Assembly (NCBI GenBank): GCA_001689495.1 | Contig: LUJS01000017.1 | Location: forward strand, 148,601-212,600 | DNA length: 64,000 nt | Source: Bacteroidales bacterium M8 | GTDB lineage: Bacteria; Bacteroidota; Bacteroidia; Bacteroidales; Muribaculaceae | Reading direction: 5' to 3' | Shown here: in pieces, positions 6,996-16,442 of the stretch | Layout of the letters: every line of letters begins with the position of its first letter | Position numbering within the stretch: the stretch's first letter is position 1 | The notes under the pieces: generated by a model | The model's database searches: none | The model's input: only the letters and a program-made list of their open reading frames with translations | Told to the model about the DNA's origin: nothing | Program-made: the position numbers and the translations under genes

Positions 6996-9434
6996 TTATC
7001 CAAGGGTTACTACTATGCTGTTGTCAGAGCCTTCGGGCTGCAGGGGTATCAGATTCCCCTCGACAGGCTTGTCGTTGACCGTCATGGTGCGCACTCCGCG
7101 GCACACGCGGGCGGGATTCTCGACCTTGATGTGATAGCGGGCGCCGCGGAAGGTGCGGTCTACCTCGAATCCGGGCCAAGCGTCGGGGATGCAGGGCTCG
7201 ACGCGCAGGCCGTCATAGTCGGGCCTGATGCCGAGGATGAACTGGGTGATGGCATACCAGTTCCAAGCGGCCGTGCCCGTGAGCCACGAGTTCTTGGCCT
7301 CGCCGGGGCGGGCGGCGTCTTTGCCGGCGGTCATCTGGCAGTAGACATAGGGCTCGACCTTGTGCAGGTCGCTCTTGTCTTCGAGGAACGCGGGGCATAT
7401 CTTGGCATAATACTCCCAAGCCCTGTCGCCGCGGCCCAGAACGGTCTCGCCGATGATGACCCACGGATTGTTGTGGGCAAAGATGCCGGCATTCTCCTTG
7501 TATCCGGCGGGATACGACGATATTTCGCCGTAGTCGATGACGTATTCCGAGAACGGGGGATTGTTGAGCACGATGCCGTGCTCGCAGTCGAGATATGTCT
7601 TGACCGAGTCGAGTGCGGTCTTGACCATCCCTTCCTCGAGTCCGATGCCGGCCATGGTGCACCAGCCCTGCGACTCGATGAATATCTTGCCCTCCTTGTT
7701 CTCGTGCGAGCCCACCTTGCGGCCATAATAGTCGTATGCGCGCAGGAACCACTCGCCGTCCCAGCCGTGCTTCCTGACGGCCTCGACCATCTTGGCCACC
7801 TCGGCCTCGGCGCGGTCGGCCTCGGCGTCGAGGCCCACGCGGCGGCACAGGGCGGCATAGTCGCGGCCGCAGACCACAAACTGGCCGGCAATCATGAGCG
7901 ACTCGGCCTTAGAGCCCTCGGCCTTGTTCTCGGTGGTCTGGAACGACTCGTTGGGGTCGTTGGAGAAGCAGTTGAGGTTGAGGCAGTCGTTCCAGTCGGC
8001 GCGGCCTATCAGGGGGAGTCCGTGAGGGCCGAGGTTGTTGATGACGTGGTCGAACGACACGCGCAGGTGCTCCATCAGCGAGACCTCCGAGCCGGGCACG
8101 TTGTCGAACGGCACCGGGGCGTCGAGGATGGAGAAGTCGCCTGTCTCCTTGATGTATGCCACCGTGCCGAACACCAGCCACATGGGATCGTCGTTGAATC
8201 CGCCGCCGATGTCGTTGTTGCCGCGCTTGGTAAGGGGCTGATACTGGTGATAGCAACCGCCGTCGGGAAACTGCGTCGAGGCTATGTCGATGATGCGCTC
8301 GCGGGCGCGGGCGGGTATCTGGTGTACGAATCCGACGAGATCCTGATTGGAGTCGCGGAATCCCATGCCGCGGCCTATGCCGCTCTCGAAGAACGAGGCC
8401 GAGCGCGAGAAACAGAACGTGACCATGCACTGATACTGATTCCAGATGTTGACCATGCGGTCGAGGCGCTCGTCGCCGGTGCGGACGCTGAAACGGCTCA
8501 GAAGGTCGTCCCAGTATGCGCGGAGCTCGTCAAAGGCGGCATCCACCTTCGCGGCGGTATCGAAGCGGGCCATGAGCTCGCGGGCGGGTTTCTTGTTTAT
8601 GACGCCCTTTGACCCCCACTTGTCCTCCTGTGCGTTCTCTATGTATCCGAGCACGAACACCAGATCGCGGCTCTCGCCGGGGGCGAGGGTGATGTCGAGC
8701 TGATGCGAGGCTATGGGGCTCCAGCCGTGGGCCACCGAGTCGCGGCAGCGGCCGTCGGTCACTGCATCGGGGGTGTCGAAGCCGTTATACAGGCCCATGA
8801 AGGTCTCGCGGTCGGTGTCGAAGCCATCGACCTCGGCGTTGACCGTATAGAACGCATAGTGGTTGCGGCGCTCCTTGTATTCGGTCTTGTGATAGATGGT
8901 CGAGCCGTCTATCTCGACCTCGCCTGTCGAGAAGTTGCGCTGGAAGTTCTCCATGTCGGTGGCGGCATTCCAGAGGCACCACTCGATGAACGAGAAGAGC
9001 GTGAACTTCTTTGTCTCGGTCGACTCGTTGGTCAGCGTCAGCTTGGTCACCTCGGCGTTGGTGTCGAGGGGCACGAAGAAGAGAGCCTTGGCCCTGAGGC
9101 CGTTCTTGACACCGTTGATGACGGTATAGTTCAGGCCATGGCGGCACTCGTAGTCGTCGAGGCGGGTGCGGCAGGGTTTCCACGAGGGATTCCACACGGT
9201 GTCGCCCTCCTTGATGTAGAAATATCGGCCACCGGCATCCATCGGGACACCGTTATAGCGGTAGCGCGTGAGGCGGCGGAACTTGGCATCGCGGTAGAAC
9301 GAATATCCGCCGGCAAAGTTTGAGATGAGCGAGAAGAACTCGGTGTTGCCGAGATAGTTTATCCACGGCCAAGGTGTCTTGGGCTCGGTGATTACGTATT
9401 CGCGCGCGGCGTCGTCAAAGTGACCGTATTTCAT
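6996..9434 (-). CDS. GH94 cellobiose phosphorylase
   Basis: This 812-residue cytoplasmic protein has the GH94 layout: N-terminal beta-sandwich (about 1-290), helical linker and (alpha/alpha)6 catalytic barrel. GFRDSNQD (358-365) is the glucose-binding motif and GRADWNDC (477-484) carries the general-acid Asp, probably D483. Length and motifs fit cellobiose phosphorylase better than cellodextrin or chitobiose phosphorylases. It converts cellobiose and phosphate to glucose-1-phosphate and glucose. Its place between two GH26 genes suggests that glucose-glucose links released from glucomannan are handled by phosphorolysis alongside the mannosyl links. Confidence 0.9.
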   Translation of the reverse strand: MKYGHFDDAAREYVITEPKTPWPWINYLGNTEFFSLISNFAGGYSFYRDAKFRRLTRYRYNGVPMDAGGRYFYIKEGDTVWNPSWKPCRTRLDDYECRHGLNYTVINGVKNGLRAKALFFVPLDTNAEVTKLTLTNESTETKKFTLFSFIEWCLWNAATDMENFQRNFSTGEVEIDGSTIYHKTEYKERRNHYAFYTVNAEVDGFDTDRETFMGLYNGFDTPDAVTDGRCRDSVAHGWSPIASHQLDITLAPGESRDLVFVLGYIENAQEDKWGSKGVINKKPARELMARFDTAAKVDAAFDELRAYWDDLLSRFSVRTGDERLDRMVNIWNQYQCMVTFCFSRSASFFESGIGRGMGFRDSNQDLVGFVHQIPARARERIIDIASTQFPDGGCYHQYQPLTKRGNNDIGGGFNDDPMWLVFGTVAYIKETGDFSILDAPVPFDNVPGSEVSLMEHLRVSFDHVINNLGPHGLPLIGRADWNDCLNLNCFSNDPNESFQTTENKAEGSKAESLMIAGQFVVCGRDYAALCRRVGLDAEADRAEAEVAKMVEAVRKHGWDGEWFLRAYDYYGRKVGSHENKEGKIFIESQGWCTMAGIGLEEGMVKTALDSVKTYLDCEHGIVLNNPPFSEYVIDYGEISSYPAGYKENAGIFAHNNPWVIIGETVLGRGDRAWEYYAKICPAFLEDKSDLHKVEPYVYCQMTAGKDAARPGEAKNSWLTGTAAWNWYAITQFILGIRPDYDGLRVEPCIPDAWPGFEVDRTFRGARYHIKVENPARVCRGVRTMTVNDKPVEGNLIPLQPEGSDNSIVVTLG

Positions 9435-9485
9435 GTCGGGATCGGTATGTGGTTAGATTGGATTATCGGTAGGTGATTGTGGTAT

Positions 9486-10871
9486 TTAAAGTTTGTAGTC
9501 TCCGCGGTTCAGGACCAGAGGATTGTTGAGGACGGTCTTCCACTCGCCGTTCTTGTTCCACTCCTTGCCGAGCTTAGGACCGTTGTTGTCCCACTCGTAC
9601 CAGCCCATGAAGTAGCTCCACAGACAGCCGTTGGCGAGGTCCTTGTCGGGCGACATGAGGTTGCCGGTCTCGGCCAGAGCCACCATCTTGCGGCCCTCGA
9701 CAGCCGAGGTGAGCAGCTTGAATTGGGCAGACTGGTCCGAGAACGAGGGCTGATAGAGGTCTACGCCCACGATGTCGACGCAGTCGTCGCCGGGATATGC
9801 GGCACGGAGCTTGGAGAGTCCTGCCAGCTTGCCCTCGTCGGATGTCTGCATGTTCCAGACCCAGATGAGGTTGTTGAGCTTATACTCGTCGGTGAGTTTC
9901 TTGTAGAGCCACTTCCAGAGCGACTTGGTGGTCTCGACGCCATCCTTGCCCCACCAGAACCAAGCGCCCCAAGTGTAGTCGCCGGCAGCCTCGTGGAACG
10001 GGCGGAACAGCACGGCGATGCCGGCGTCCTGAAGTTTCTTGAGCGACTCGGCCATCTCGGCCACGTCGGCCACGGCAATCTTGTTCTCCTCGGTGCCGTC
10101 GACGAGCACCTTGGCGGGGTCGAAGGGCACGTCGTTGCCGGTGTTGTAGCCACCCTTGCCGTCGGGCACGTTCCAGTGCCAGCAGATAGCGGGGATGCTG
10201 CCTGCCTCCCAAGCCGTCTTGACGGGAGTGATGTCGCCATAGTCGATCCAGTTGGCGGGCGAATAGGGTATGTGGATATAGTCGAAGCCTATGATGGCGG
10301 GCTGCTTGCCTGCGGCCTTGGCCACCTCGTCATAGTATGCCGAGCCCCAAGCGACCTCGCCCATCACGCCCGACAGGATTTTCTTGCCATAGTTGTCATA
10401 GAGCAGCTGATAGACCTTGCGGGCGCTCTCGGTGGCGTTGGGGTTGACGAGATTCTTGGCTATGGTCACGTCGGGCACCACGACCTCGGGCTCGGTCGAG
10501 AAGGAGAGCTTGATCTCGTTGGACTTGGCGCCGGTCGAGTTGGTGAAGGCCCCCTCGGGGAACGAGAGCTCGTAGGCAGTGCCGGGCTTGAGGCTGAGCG
10601 ATGCCGTGACCTTGTTGATGTTGACTGTATAGGGGTTGTTGTTGCCGTTGAGGAAACAGATGTTCTGTGATGTCGCGGTGACCGAGGTGCTGAACGTGAA
10701 TGTAATCTCCTTGAGATCGGCGCTGACGGTGCTGCCGTCGGCCACCGAAGACTGGTTGACATGTATGGGTATCTGTACGGGTGCCGGCTCGTCGGGGTCG
10801 TCGCCGCCGCACGATGTGGTGAGTAATGACAGTGATGCTAAAGCAAAAAAGAGGTATCTGAATGGTTTCAT
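9486..10871 (-). CDS. GH26 mannanase lipoprotein with N-terminal Ig-like domain
   Basis: The 461-residue protein has a lipoprotein signal ending TTSC (C21) followed by GGDDPDE, an acidic stretch like the surface-export signals of Bacteroidetes lipoproteins. Residues about 32-128 form an Ig-like (SbsA/BIG-type) domain, and about 140-461 form GH26. E294 in FRPFHEAAGDYTWGAWFWWG is the acid/base and E401 in ALAETGN the nucleophile. It is likely the cell-surface mannanase, distinct from the compact GH26 two genes downstream. It is the first gene after the intergenic hairpin terminator and lacks a clear TAnnTTTG promoter, so it may depend on read-through. Confidence 0.9.
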   Translation of the reverse strand: MKPFRYLFFALASLSLLTTSCGGDDPDEPAPVQIPIHVNQSSVADGSTVSADLKEITFTFSTSVTATSQNICFLNGNNNPYTVNINKVTASLSLKPGTAYELSFPEGAFTNSTGAKSNEIKLSFSTEPEVVVPDVTIAKNLVNPNATESARKVYQLLYDNYGKKILSGVMGEVAWGSAYYDEVAKAAGKQPAIIGFDYIHIPYSPANWIDYGDITPVKTAWEAGSIPAICWHWNVPDGKGGYNTGNDVPFDPAKVLVDGTEENKIAVADVAEMAESLKKLQDAGIAVLFRPFHEAAGDYTWGAWFWWGKDGVETTKSLWKWLYKKLTDEYKLNNLIWVWNMQTSDEGKLAGLSKLRAAYPGDDCVDIVGVDLYQPSFSDQSAQFKLLTSAVEGRKMVALAETGNLMSPDKDLANGCLWSYFMGWYEWDNNGPKLGKEWNKNGEWKTVLNNPLVLNRGDYKL

Positions 10872-10952
10872 TTTTGATTAAGGATTATGTTTTGAGTTTT
10901 TAATGTCAGATTCGCGATTTGTCTTGCTATTTTCCCTTGCAAAAAGTGAAAA

Positions 10953-10982
10953 CGGGAGGGGAGCGGGGTTGCTCCCCTCCCG
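10953..10982 (-). terminator. Terminator between the SusCD/SGBP genes and the enzyme genes
   Basis: On the minus strand a perfect 12-bp stem (CGGGAGGGGAGC with its complement, 6-nt loop) is followed by TTTTCACTTTTT. It lies 31 bp after the second SGBP stop and 81 bp before the next gene. It probably reduces, rather than stops, transcription into the downstream enzymes. Confidence 0.8.
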
Positions 10983-11013
10983 TTTGAAATTGAAATTGTA
11001 CCTATTGGGAGTC

Positions 11014-11691
11014 TTATTCTATGGTGATCTTGTCGAGCTGGAAGTTCGAGCCTGTCACCACGAGACCGTTGGAGTTGATGATGTCATTGAGGACATCGGC
11101 GGTGAACACGACCTCGAGGGGCGATGCGGGGGTATCATACTGGCCGGGGATGGGCTCGGGCAGGTTGCCCCAGCCATCGGCGTGGCGCAGCGAGATGCAC
11201 CACCACTCGCCTTCGGCTACGGTCGAGGTGGTATAGAATCTCACGGTGGTGCCGGGCTTGACCGTAGACCAGTCAAATCCGCCCCATGCGAGGTCCTGAT
11301 TGCCTTCCCAGCCGTTGTTGGTCCAAGGACCTGTCCAGATGACTGTCTCGAGCGAGTTCTCCCACTCGATCATCACCTTGTTGAGGACGAACTCCGAGCC
11401 GGTGATGACCAGACCGTTGCTGGCAACGAGGTCGGCGAGGACACCTGCGGTGAGCTCGACTGAGACGATGCCGTTTTCGGGAGTGTCATACTGGCCGGGG
11501 ATGGGATCGGGCAGGTTGCCCCAGCCATCGGCGTGGCGCAGGGATACGCACCACCATTCGCCTTCGGCCACGGTGGGAGTCATGTAGAGGGTCAGGGTTG
11601 CTCCGGCGGGAACGGTGCTCCAGTCAAATCCACCCCATGCGAGGTCCTGATTGCCTTCCCAGCCATTGTTCTTCCACATGCCTTCCCAAGC
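11014..11691 (-). repeat. Tandem duplication of a putative carbohydrate-binding module
   Basis: Two in-frame copies (about 11014-11340 and 11365-11691) are offset by 351 bp; blocks such as CCCCATGCGAGGTCCTGATT recur at 11282 and 11633. At protein level most Trp, Gly and Asp positions are identical, so the duplication is recent or kept similar. Confidence 0.85.
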
Positions 11692-13314
11692 GGTGATGCC
11701 GACGTGGGTGGCGGGGATGACGGCGATGTCATAGGAGATCTCGCCGTTGCTCGACACGAGCGTCACCTTGGCCGACTTGCCGCAGCTGCCGGGCACCTGA
11801 ACTATAAGCTGAGTGCCGTTGAGGATATACTGCACGTTCTGGTCGTTGACCTTGACGGCGGTGAGCTTGTCCTCGTTGGCGATGGTGAGCACGAATGTCT
11901 CGCCTGCGCGGATCTCGACATCCTCGCCGGGGAGGGCGGTTGCATAGGCGCACTCGGGAGCGGTGAGCTCGATGGCGGGAGCCTCGACAACCTCACCGTT
12001 GGTCAGCACGAAGGCAACCTCGTTGCTGCCGGCCTGCAGGGTGGCGGGCACGGTCACCGAGAACTCGGTGGCGGTGGGATTCTCGACATCGACATCGGTG
12101 TCGCCGGCAAAGCGGATGGCCTTGACATGGTCGAGGTTGACACCCTTGACGGTGAGGGGACCTGCCAGTGCGGCGGGTGCGGGATCATAGGCGATGCCGG
12201 TGGGCTTGATGGTCGATACGGCAACCTTGACCTCGGCGCCCGAGCCTGTGGTGAGGACGACATCGCCCGACACGAGACCGGCGGGGATGGTCACGGCGAG
12301 CTCGGTGGCGCTCTTCGAGGCGGGCTCGACGGCCTCCTTGGCACCGGGGAACATGATGGTGTTGACCAGCTCCATGTTCACGCCCTTGAACTTGATTGCG
12401 TCACCTTCCCAGAGGTCGGTGGCGGGCTCGGCAACGACCTCCTCGGGGATGGCCACGCCGATGGTGGCGGCTGCGACCTTGACACCCGATGCGGGGATGA
12501 TGCAGACGGTACCGTCAGTGACGTTGGCGGGGAGGATGAACGTGAGTACGTTGCCCTTGACGGTGAACTCGACCTCGTCCTCGTTGGGCATGGTCACCTT
12601 GGTCACCAGATCGAGGTTGTTACCCTTGATCTCGACTGTCTGGCCGGGCTTGGCGCCGGTGAGGTCGAGCACCTTGTCGACGGTGGGGAGAGCCACGGTG
12701 ATCTCCTCTTCAGAGTATATCCAGTTGGGTATCTCGGCGGCGTCGCTGATGATGACCTTGCCGGACTGGGCCTCGGCGGGCACGCGCAGCTTGATCTCGT
12801 AGCGCGAGTGCGAGGTGAAGTCCTCCTCGGGCACGATGGCCTCGTCGGTGAAGATGACCTCGTGGATCAGGTTGAGATAGTCGCCCTTGAGGGTGATCTC
12901 GTCACCAGCCTTGACAGCGAGGGGCGAAATGGACTCGAGCACGATGGGCTCGGTGAACGTGAGCAGGGTCTTGGTCTTGATCTCGCCCGAAGCGTAGTGC
13001 AGCACCACATAGCCGGGCTCGGCTGTCTGGGGTACGGTGACGCGGATCTCGTCGGACGACACGCGGGTGATGTCGGTGATGTCGCCGCAGCCGGGGATGG
13101 TCACGGACTGAATCTGGTCCATGCCCGAGCCGAGGAAGCGGAGCTCGCCGCCACGTGCCACGGGCGAGGGGCCGAAGACGTTGAGGGTGACGCCTCCGAT
13201 ATACTGGTTGGTGCCGAATTCGTCGTCGTCGTCAGAGCACGAAGTCATGACAAACCCCGTCGACAACACCATGCAGGCCATGGCCGAAGCCATGAATTTA
13301 CGGAAATTTTTCAT
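11014..13314 (-). CDS. Surface glycan-binding lipoprotein: six IPT-like domains and two tandem Trp-rich modules
   Basis: The 766-residue lipoprotein has a signal ending MTSC (C26) followed by SDDDDE, a surface-export-like acidic stretch. Residues about 40-530 contain six successive Ig-like IPT/TIG domains of about 80-90 residues. The last 230 residues are two near-identical modules, each with NGWEGNQDLAWGGFDWS and GEWWCxSLRHADGWGNLP; the period is 117 residues (351 bp). The location after susD and the lack of catalytic motifs make it a SGBP-B-like protein that captures polysaccharide at the cell surface. The Trp-rich modules are the probable glycan-binding part; I do not recognise their family with certainty. 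Confidence 0.85.
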   Translation of the reverse strand: MKNFRKFMASAMACMVLSTGFVMTSCSDDDDEFGTNQYIGGVTLNVFGPSPVARGGELRFLGSGMDQIQSVTIPGCGDITDITRVSSDEIRVTVPQTAEPGYVVLHYASGEIKTKTLLTFTEPIVLESISPLAVKAGDEITLKGDYLNLIHEVIFTDEAIVPEEDFTSHSRYEIKLRVPAEAQSGKVIISDAAEIPNWIYSEEEITVALPTVDKVLDLTGAKPGQTVEIKGNNLDLVTKVTMPNEDEVEFTVKGNVLTFILPANVTDGTVCIIPASGVKVAAATIGVAIPEEVVAEPATDLWEGDAIKFKGVNMELVNTIMFPGAKEAVEPASKSATELAVTIPAGLVSGDVVLTTGSGAEVKVAVSTIKPTGIAYDPAPAALAGPLTVKGVNLDHVKAIRFAGDTDVDVENPTATEFSVTVPATLQAGSNEVAFVLTNGEVVEAPAIELTAPECAYATALPGEDVEIRAGETFVLTIANEDKLTAVKVNDQNVQYILNGTQLIVQVPGSCGKSAKVTLVSSNGEISYDIAVIPATHVGITAWEGMWKNNGWEGNQDLAWGGFDWSTVPAGATLTLYMTPTVAEGEWWCVSLRHADGWGNLPDPIPGQYDTPENGIVSVELTAGVLADLVASNGLVITGSEFVLNKVMIEWENSLETVIWTGPWTNNGWEGNQDLAWGGFDWSTVKPGTTVRFYTTSTVAEGEWWCISLRHADGWGNLPEPIPGQYDTPASPLEVVFTADVLNDIINSNGLVVTGSNFQLDKITIE

Positions 13315-13335
13315 TGTGATATTCTCTTAAGGGGT

Positions 13336-14652
13336 TTATTCGATGGGAACGACACGGAAGTTGTCGATGCAGAACACGGGATCGCAATCGGTACCGGCTG
13401 TACCGCCATTCCATACGAAGAGCGTGAGACCTGCCAGATCGGAGGGCGAAAGGTTCTTGTCGCACTTCTGACCCTCGTGGGTATAGGTGAAGCTCGAGAG
13501 AGACTGCGAGACTGTCATCCAGTGGCCGTTGGTGTTGTATGAGCCGCTGCCGATCCATGGAGCCCACAGACCGCGGGGCAGGCTTGCATCGCCATAATAA
13601 CTGTTGGTGGCATTGTCGTTGTTAACCACGCTGTAGGGAGTGAAGATGATCTGCAGTGCCGACGATGACCACGAGTTGGTGGTGGGCACGAAGACCTCGA
13701 ATTTCACCTGCAGCTTGTCAAGGCCATACTGGTCGAGCAGCTCGGCAAACTCGGGACGCTTGTTCAGGGGACCCATGTCACCGCTCTCGCTGGGCCAGAA
13801 GTTGAAGCAGAACTCATCCTCGGCCCATGTTCCGCCGACCTCACCGCTCATCGTGGCGCCACCGAAATAGAGGTAGCTGCCGTCGATGGCCTCGATGCCG
13901 GCATCGTCGCCGGGGTTGTGGATCTTGCCGGCACGCCAGCCCTGACCTGAGGCCAGACCGCCATGCGAGCCGTCAAAGTCGAAGATGATGTTGGTGGTGT
14001 CGTGGAACTTGTAGCTTGAACGGCCCGAGCCATAGATGCTCGACACGGTCATGTAGCCTTCGGTCCAGTTGTCGGGCACGACGAATGTAATCGCGTTCTT
14101 CGAGATGGACTTGATGTTCTCGCGGGGCACCTCGATGTTGCCTGCGAAGAGTACCTGCAGGGGCACTGATTCCTCGTCGATGAAATAGTCGCCATAGATA
14201 GTGGCTTCCTCGCCGGGCTTCGCATACTCGCAAGAGATGGAGCGCACTGTAGGACCGGGGACAAGCACCTTGAAGTCATACTCGGTGACCTCTCCCGCAT
14301 AGTTGTGCAGGTAGATCTTGTTGGACACCTTGACGGGGATGGTGCCGGGGACAGTGACCAGCATGGTGTGCTCGGTGAGCAGGGCGGTATTGACGATCGC
14401 CTTCTGGTCGTTGAAGTATATCTCGTGGATCGAGGTGAGGTTGTCGCCCACCAGACAGATCTGGTTGTCGAGATAGGCGCCGGTGAGCAGAGAGTCCTTG
14501 GTGGCGGGCTCGACAGTGCGGACATACTTCACGACGGGACTGCCGTCGGTAGGCTCGAACTTGTCGGGCTCGTCATCACAAGCCACGGACATCATGCCAA
14601 CCACCAGAGCGGCGGCGGCTGCCAGCCATTTGTTATTGAACAGGGTTTTCAT
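13336..14652 (-). CDS. IPT-domain surface glycan-binding lipoprotein (SGBP-B type)
   Basis: The 438-residue lipoprotein has a signal ending SVAC (C25) followed by DDEPDK. Two Ig-like (IPT) domains span about 40-215. A C-terminal beta-sandwich from about 220 starts NIIFDFDGSHGG and ends CIDNFRVVPIE; this layout matches the xyloglucan-binding-domain type C-terminus of Bacteroides SGBP-B proteins. It should bind mannan oligosaccharides on the cell surface and hand them to SusCD. It is 24 bp after susD and 21 bp before the second SGBP gene, so it belongs to the SusC transcript. Ligand specificity is inferred from the locus only. Confidence 0.85.
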   Translation of the reverse strand: MKTLFNNKWLAAAAALVVGMMSVACDDEPDKFEPTDGSPVVKYVRTVEPATKDSLLTGAYLDNQICLVGDNLTSIHEIYFNDQKAIVNTALLTEHTMLVTVPGTIPVKVSNKIYLHNYAGEVTEYDFKVLVPGPTVRSISCEYAKPGEEATIYGDYFIDEESVPLQVLFAGNIEVPRENIKSISKNAITFVVPDNWTEGYMTVSSIYGSGRSSYKFHDTTNIIFDFDGSHGGLASGQGWRAGKIHNPGDDAGIEAIDGSYLYFGGATMSGEVGGTWAEDEFCFNFWPSESGDMGPLNKRPEFAELLDQYGLDKLQVKFEVFVPTTNSWSSSALQIIFTPYSVVNNDNATNSYYGDASLPRGLWAPWIGSGSYNTNGHWMTVSQSLSSFTYTHEGQKCDKNLSPSDLAGLTLFVWNGGTAGTDCDPVFCIDNFRVVPIE

Positions 14653-14676
14653 TGTATGCTAATGGGTTCAAGGTGG

Positions 14677-16428
14677 TTAGTAACTGTAGGTTGCACGCAC
14701 GTCTATGTGAACGGGGTCCTTGAGAAGATTCTGGTTGAACACCACGTCCGAGTCGGGGAAAGGCAGAGTGAACGACGACGCCGTCACGTTGGGAGCGGGA
14801 GTCTGGTCGTCGTATGTAGCCTCGCCGGCACCTTCCTTCTCGGCAGCGAGCTTGATGTCCCACTGGCCTGTCTCATAGTAGTACTTGAACAGAGCGTTGG
14901 TGTTCCAGAACGTGTTGCGGCGCTGTGCCTTGAGCTCGTCTATGCAAGCCTGCACGTCATAGTAGCTGCGGCGCACGAAGTCATACCAGCGGTCGCCCTC
15001 GCCTGCAAACTCGAGGCGGCGCTCCTTCCACACGTCGTCGAACGTGATCGAGGTCTTGGGCGTGGCAGAGGGGATGGCGCGAGAGCGCACGGCGTTGAAG
15101 GCCTTGAGGGCCGAGGCATCCGTTGTAGAGCCGTTGTTGCCGATGACGGCCTCGGCGTATACCAGATATACGTCAGAGAGGCGCAGGATGTGTGTGGCAA
15201 GACCGTTGCACATACGCTCGGCGGGAACGCCGAGGGCTGCCATGTGGTCGCCGTTGTTGCCGAAGAGGTGCTTGACGTTCCATGCACCGGTGCCGCACGA
15301 GAACTCGCCGGGGCCACCCTTGCCATACTCGGGATCATAGCAGAATTTCAGCACGTCGAATCCGCCCTTGTCCTGCCAGAACTGGGGATAGAAGTCGCCG
15401 GGGAGCATCATGCACTCCTTGCGGCGGGTATCGACGTCGATGCGGCTCGAGGGATCGTCCATGGCCGACACGCCGAATGCGTCCTGAAGGTCTACGGAAG
15501 GTCCGCGCCATTCGCCCCAGCAGTCGCCGTTCTCGTCGAAGCCCTTGGGGGCGAGGTCGCTCTGCAGGGTGTTCTGGCGGGTCCAGTTGTTGCCGACCGA
15601 GGTCCAGTGCCACGAGATGAGGCACTCCTCGTTCTTGTTGTTGGCCAGACGGAACACGTCGCCATAGTTGGCGAGCAGCTTGCGGCCCGAGTTGTCGATG
15701 ACATCCTTGGCATATTTTGCTGCGGCATCGAGATGATCCTGATTGCGCGAACCGCTCATGCCAACGCCGGCACGGGTCAGATATACCTTGGCAAGAAGGC
15801 CTTCGGCGCAATAGTAGTCGATGCGGCCTATGTCCGCGCTCTTGGGCAGAAGCTCCATGGCCTTCTCGAGGGTCATGCAGATATACTCGTAGACGTCGTC
15901 CTTGGGAGCCTTGAACATCTCGTTGTAGTTGCCGTTCTGCAACTCTTCCGAGTTGTCGTGGATGATGGGCACGTCGCCGAACGAGCGTACGAGGAAGAAA
16001 TATGCCAGAGCCTTGAGGGTGAGGGCCTCGCCCATCGTGGCGCTCTTGGCAGCCGCAGAGGGCCCCTCGGCACGGGCGATGCTGTTATACACCATGCTGC
16101 AGTGAGCGATCTCGGACCAAAGCGAGGCACTCATGTTGCGCAGGTCGGTGTCCGTGCCGTTGACGGTGAAGGTGAGATAGGGAGAGCTGCCGAGGTATGA
16201 GTTGCCCGACAGGACCTCGCCTACGTTGATGAAGCCACGCTGGAAATCGTACCAAGGTGAGTTGTAGAGATAATTCACGCCCTGATAGCACTTGGCATCA
16301 TCGGCATAGAAATTATCGTTGTTATACTGGTCCTCGGAGGGTTTGTCGAGGAAGTCGTCGCACGACACTGTGAGCAGGCCCATGGCCAAGACAAACGCCG
16401 CACGCGATATATATTTGCTGATTTTCAT
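14677..16428 (-). CDS. susD: SusD/RagB-family outer-membrane lipoprotein
   Basis: The 583-residue protein has a lipoprotein signal ending TVSC (C23) followed by DDFLDKPSEDQY, the typical SusD start. The all-alpha TPR-containing fold is supported by the YLVYAEAVIGNNG region and by ERRLEFAGEGDRWYDFVRR near residue 455-475, hallmarks of the RagB/SusD C-terminal domain. It forms the lid of the SusC pore and binds incoming oligosaccharides. The gene starts 14 bp after susC. Confidence 0.93.
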   Translation of the reverse strand: MKISKYISRAAFVLAMGLLTVSCDDFLDKPSEDQYNNDNFYADDAKCYQGVNYLYNSPWYDFQRGFINVGEVLSGNSYLGSSPYLTFTVNGTDTDLRNMSASLWSEIAHCSMVYNSIARAEGPSAAAKSATMGEALTLKALAYFFLVRSFGDVPIIHDNSEELQNGNYNEMFKAPKDDVYEYICMTLEKAMELLPKSADIGRIDYYCAEGLLAKVYLTRAGVGMSGSRNQDHLDAAAKYAKDVIDNSGRKLLANYGDVFRLANNKNEECLISWHWTSVGNNWTRQNTLQSDLAPKGFDENGDCWGEWRGPSVDLQDAFGVSAMDDPSSRIDVDTRRKECMMLPGDFYPQFWQDKGGFDVLKFCYDPEYGKGGPGEFSCGTGAWNVKHLFGNNGDHMAALGVPAERMCNGLATHILRLSDVYLVYAEAVIGNNGSTTDASALKAFNAVRSRAIPSATPKTSITFDDVWKERRLEFAGEGDRWYDFVRRSYYDVQACIDELKAQRRNTFWNTNALFKYYYETGQWDIKLAAEKEGAGEATYDDQTPAPNVTASSFTLPFPDSDVVFNQNLLKDPVHIDVRATYSY

Positions 16429-16442
16429 GTTTGGATCGGGAT

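Noticed and set aside
4685..7078. Open frame of 797 codons on the plus strand
   Set aside because: It is antisense to the GH130 and GH26 genes, has Val/Gly/His/Asp-rich composition typical of a GC-rich shadow frame, and shows no family motif.
11533..13542. Open frame of 669 codons on the plus strand
   Set aside because: It mirrors the IPT-domain SGBP gene; the Gly/Asp/Leu-rich translation is a composition artefact.
14305..16200. Open frame of 631 codons on the plus strand
   Set aside because: It is antisense to susD and the first SGBP gene, with no recognisable domain or signal.
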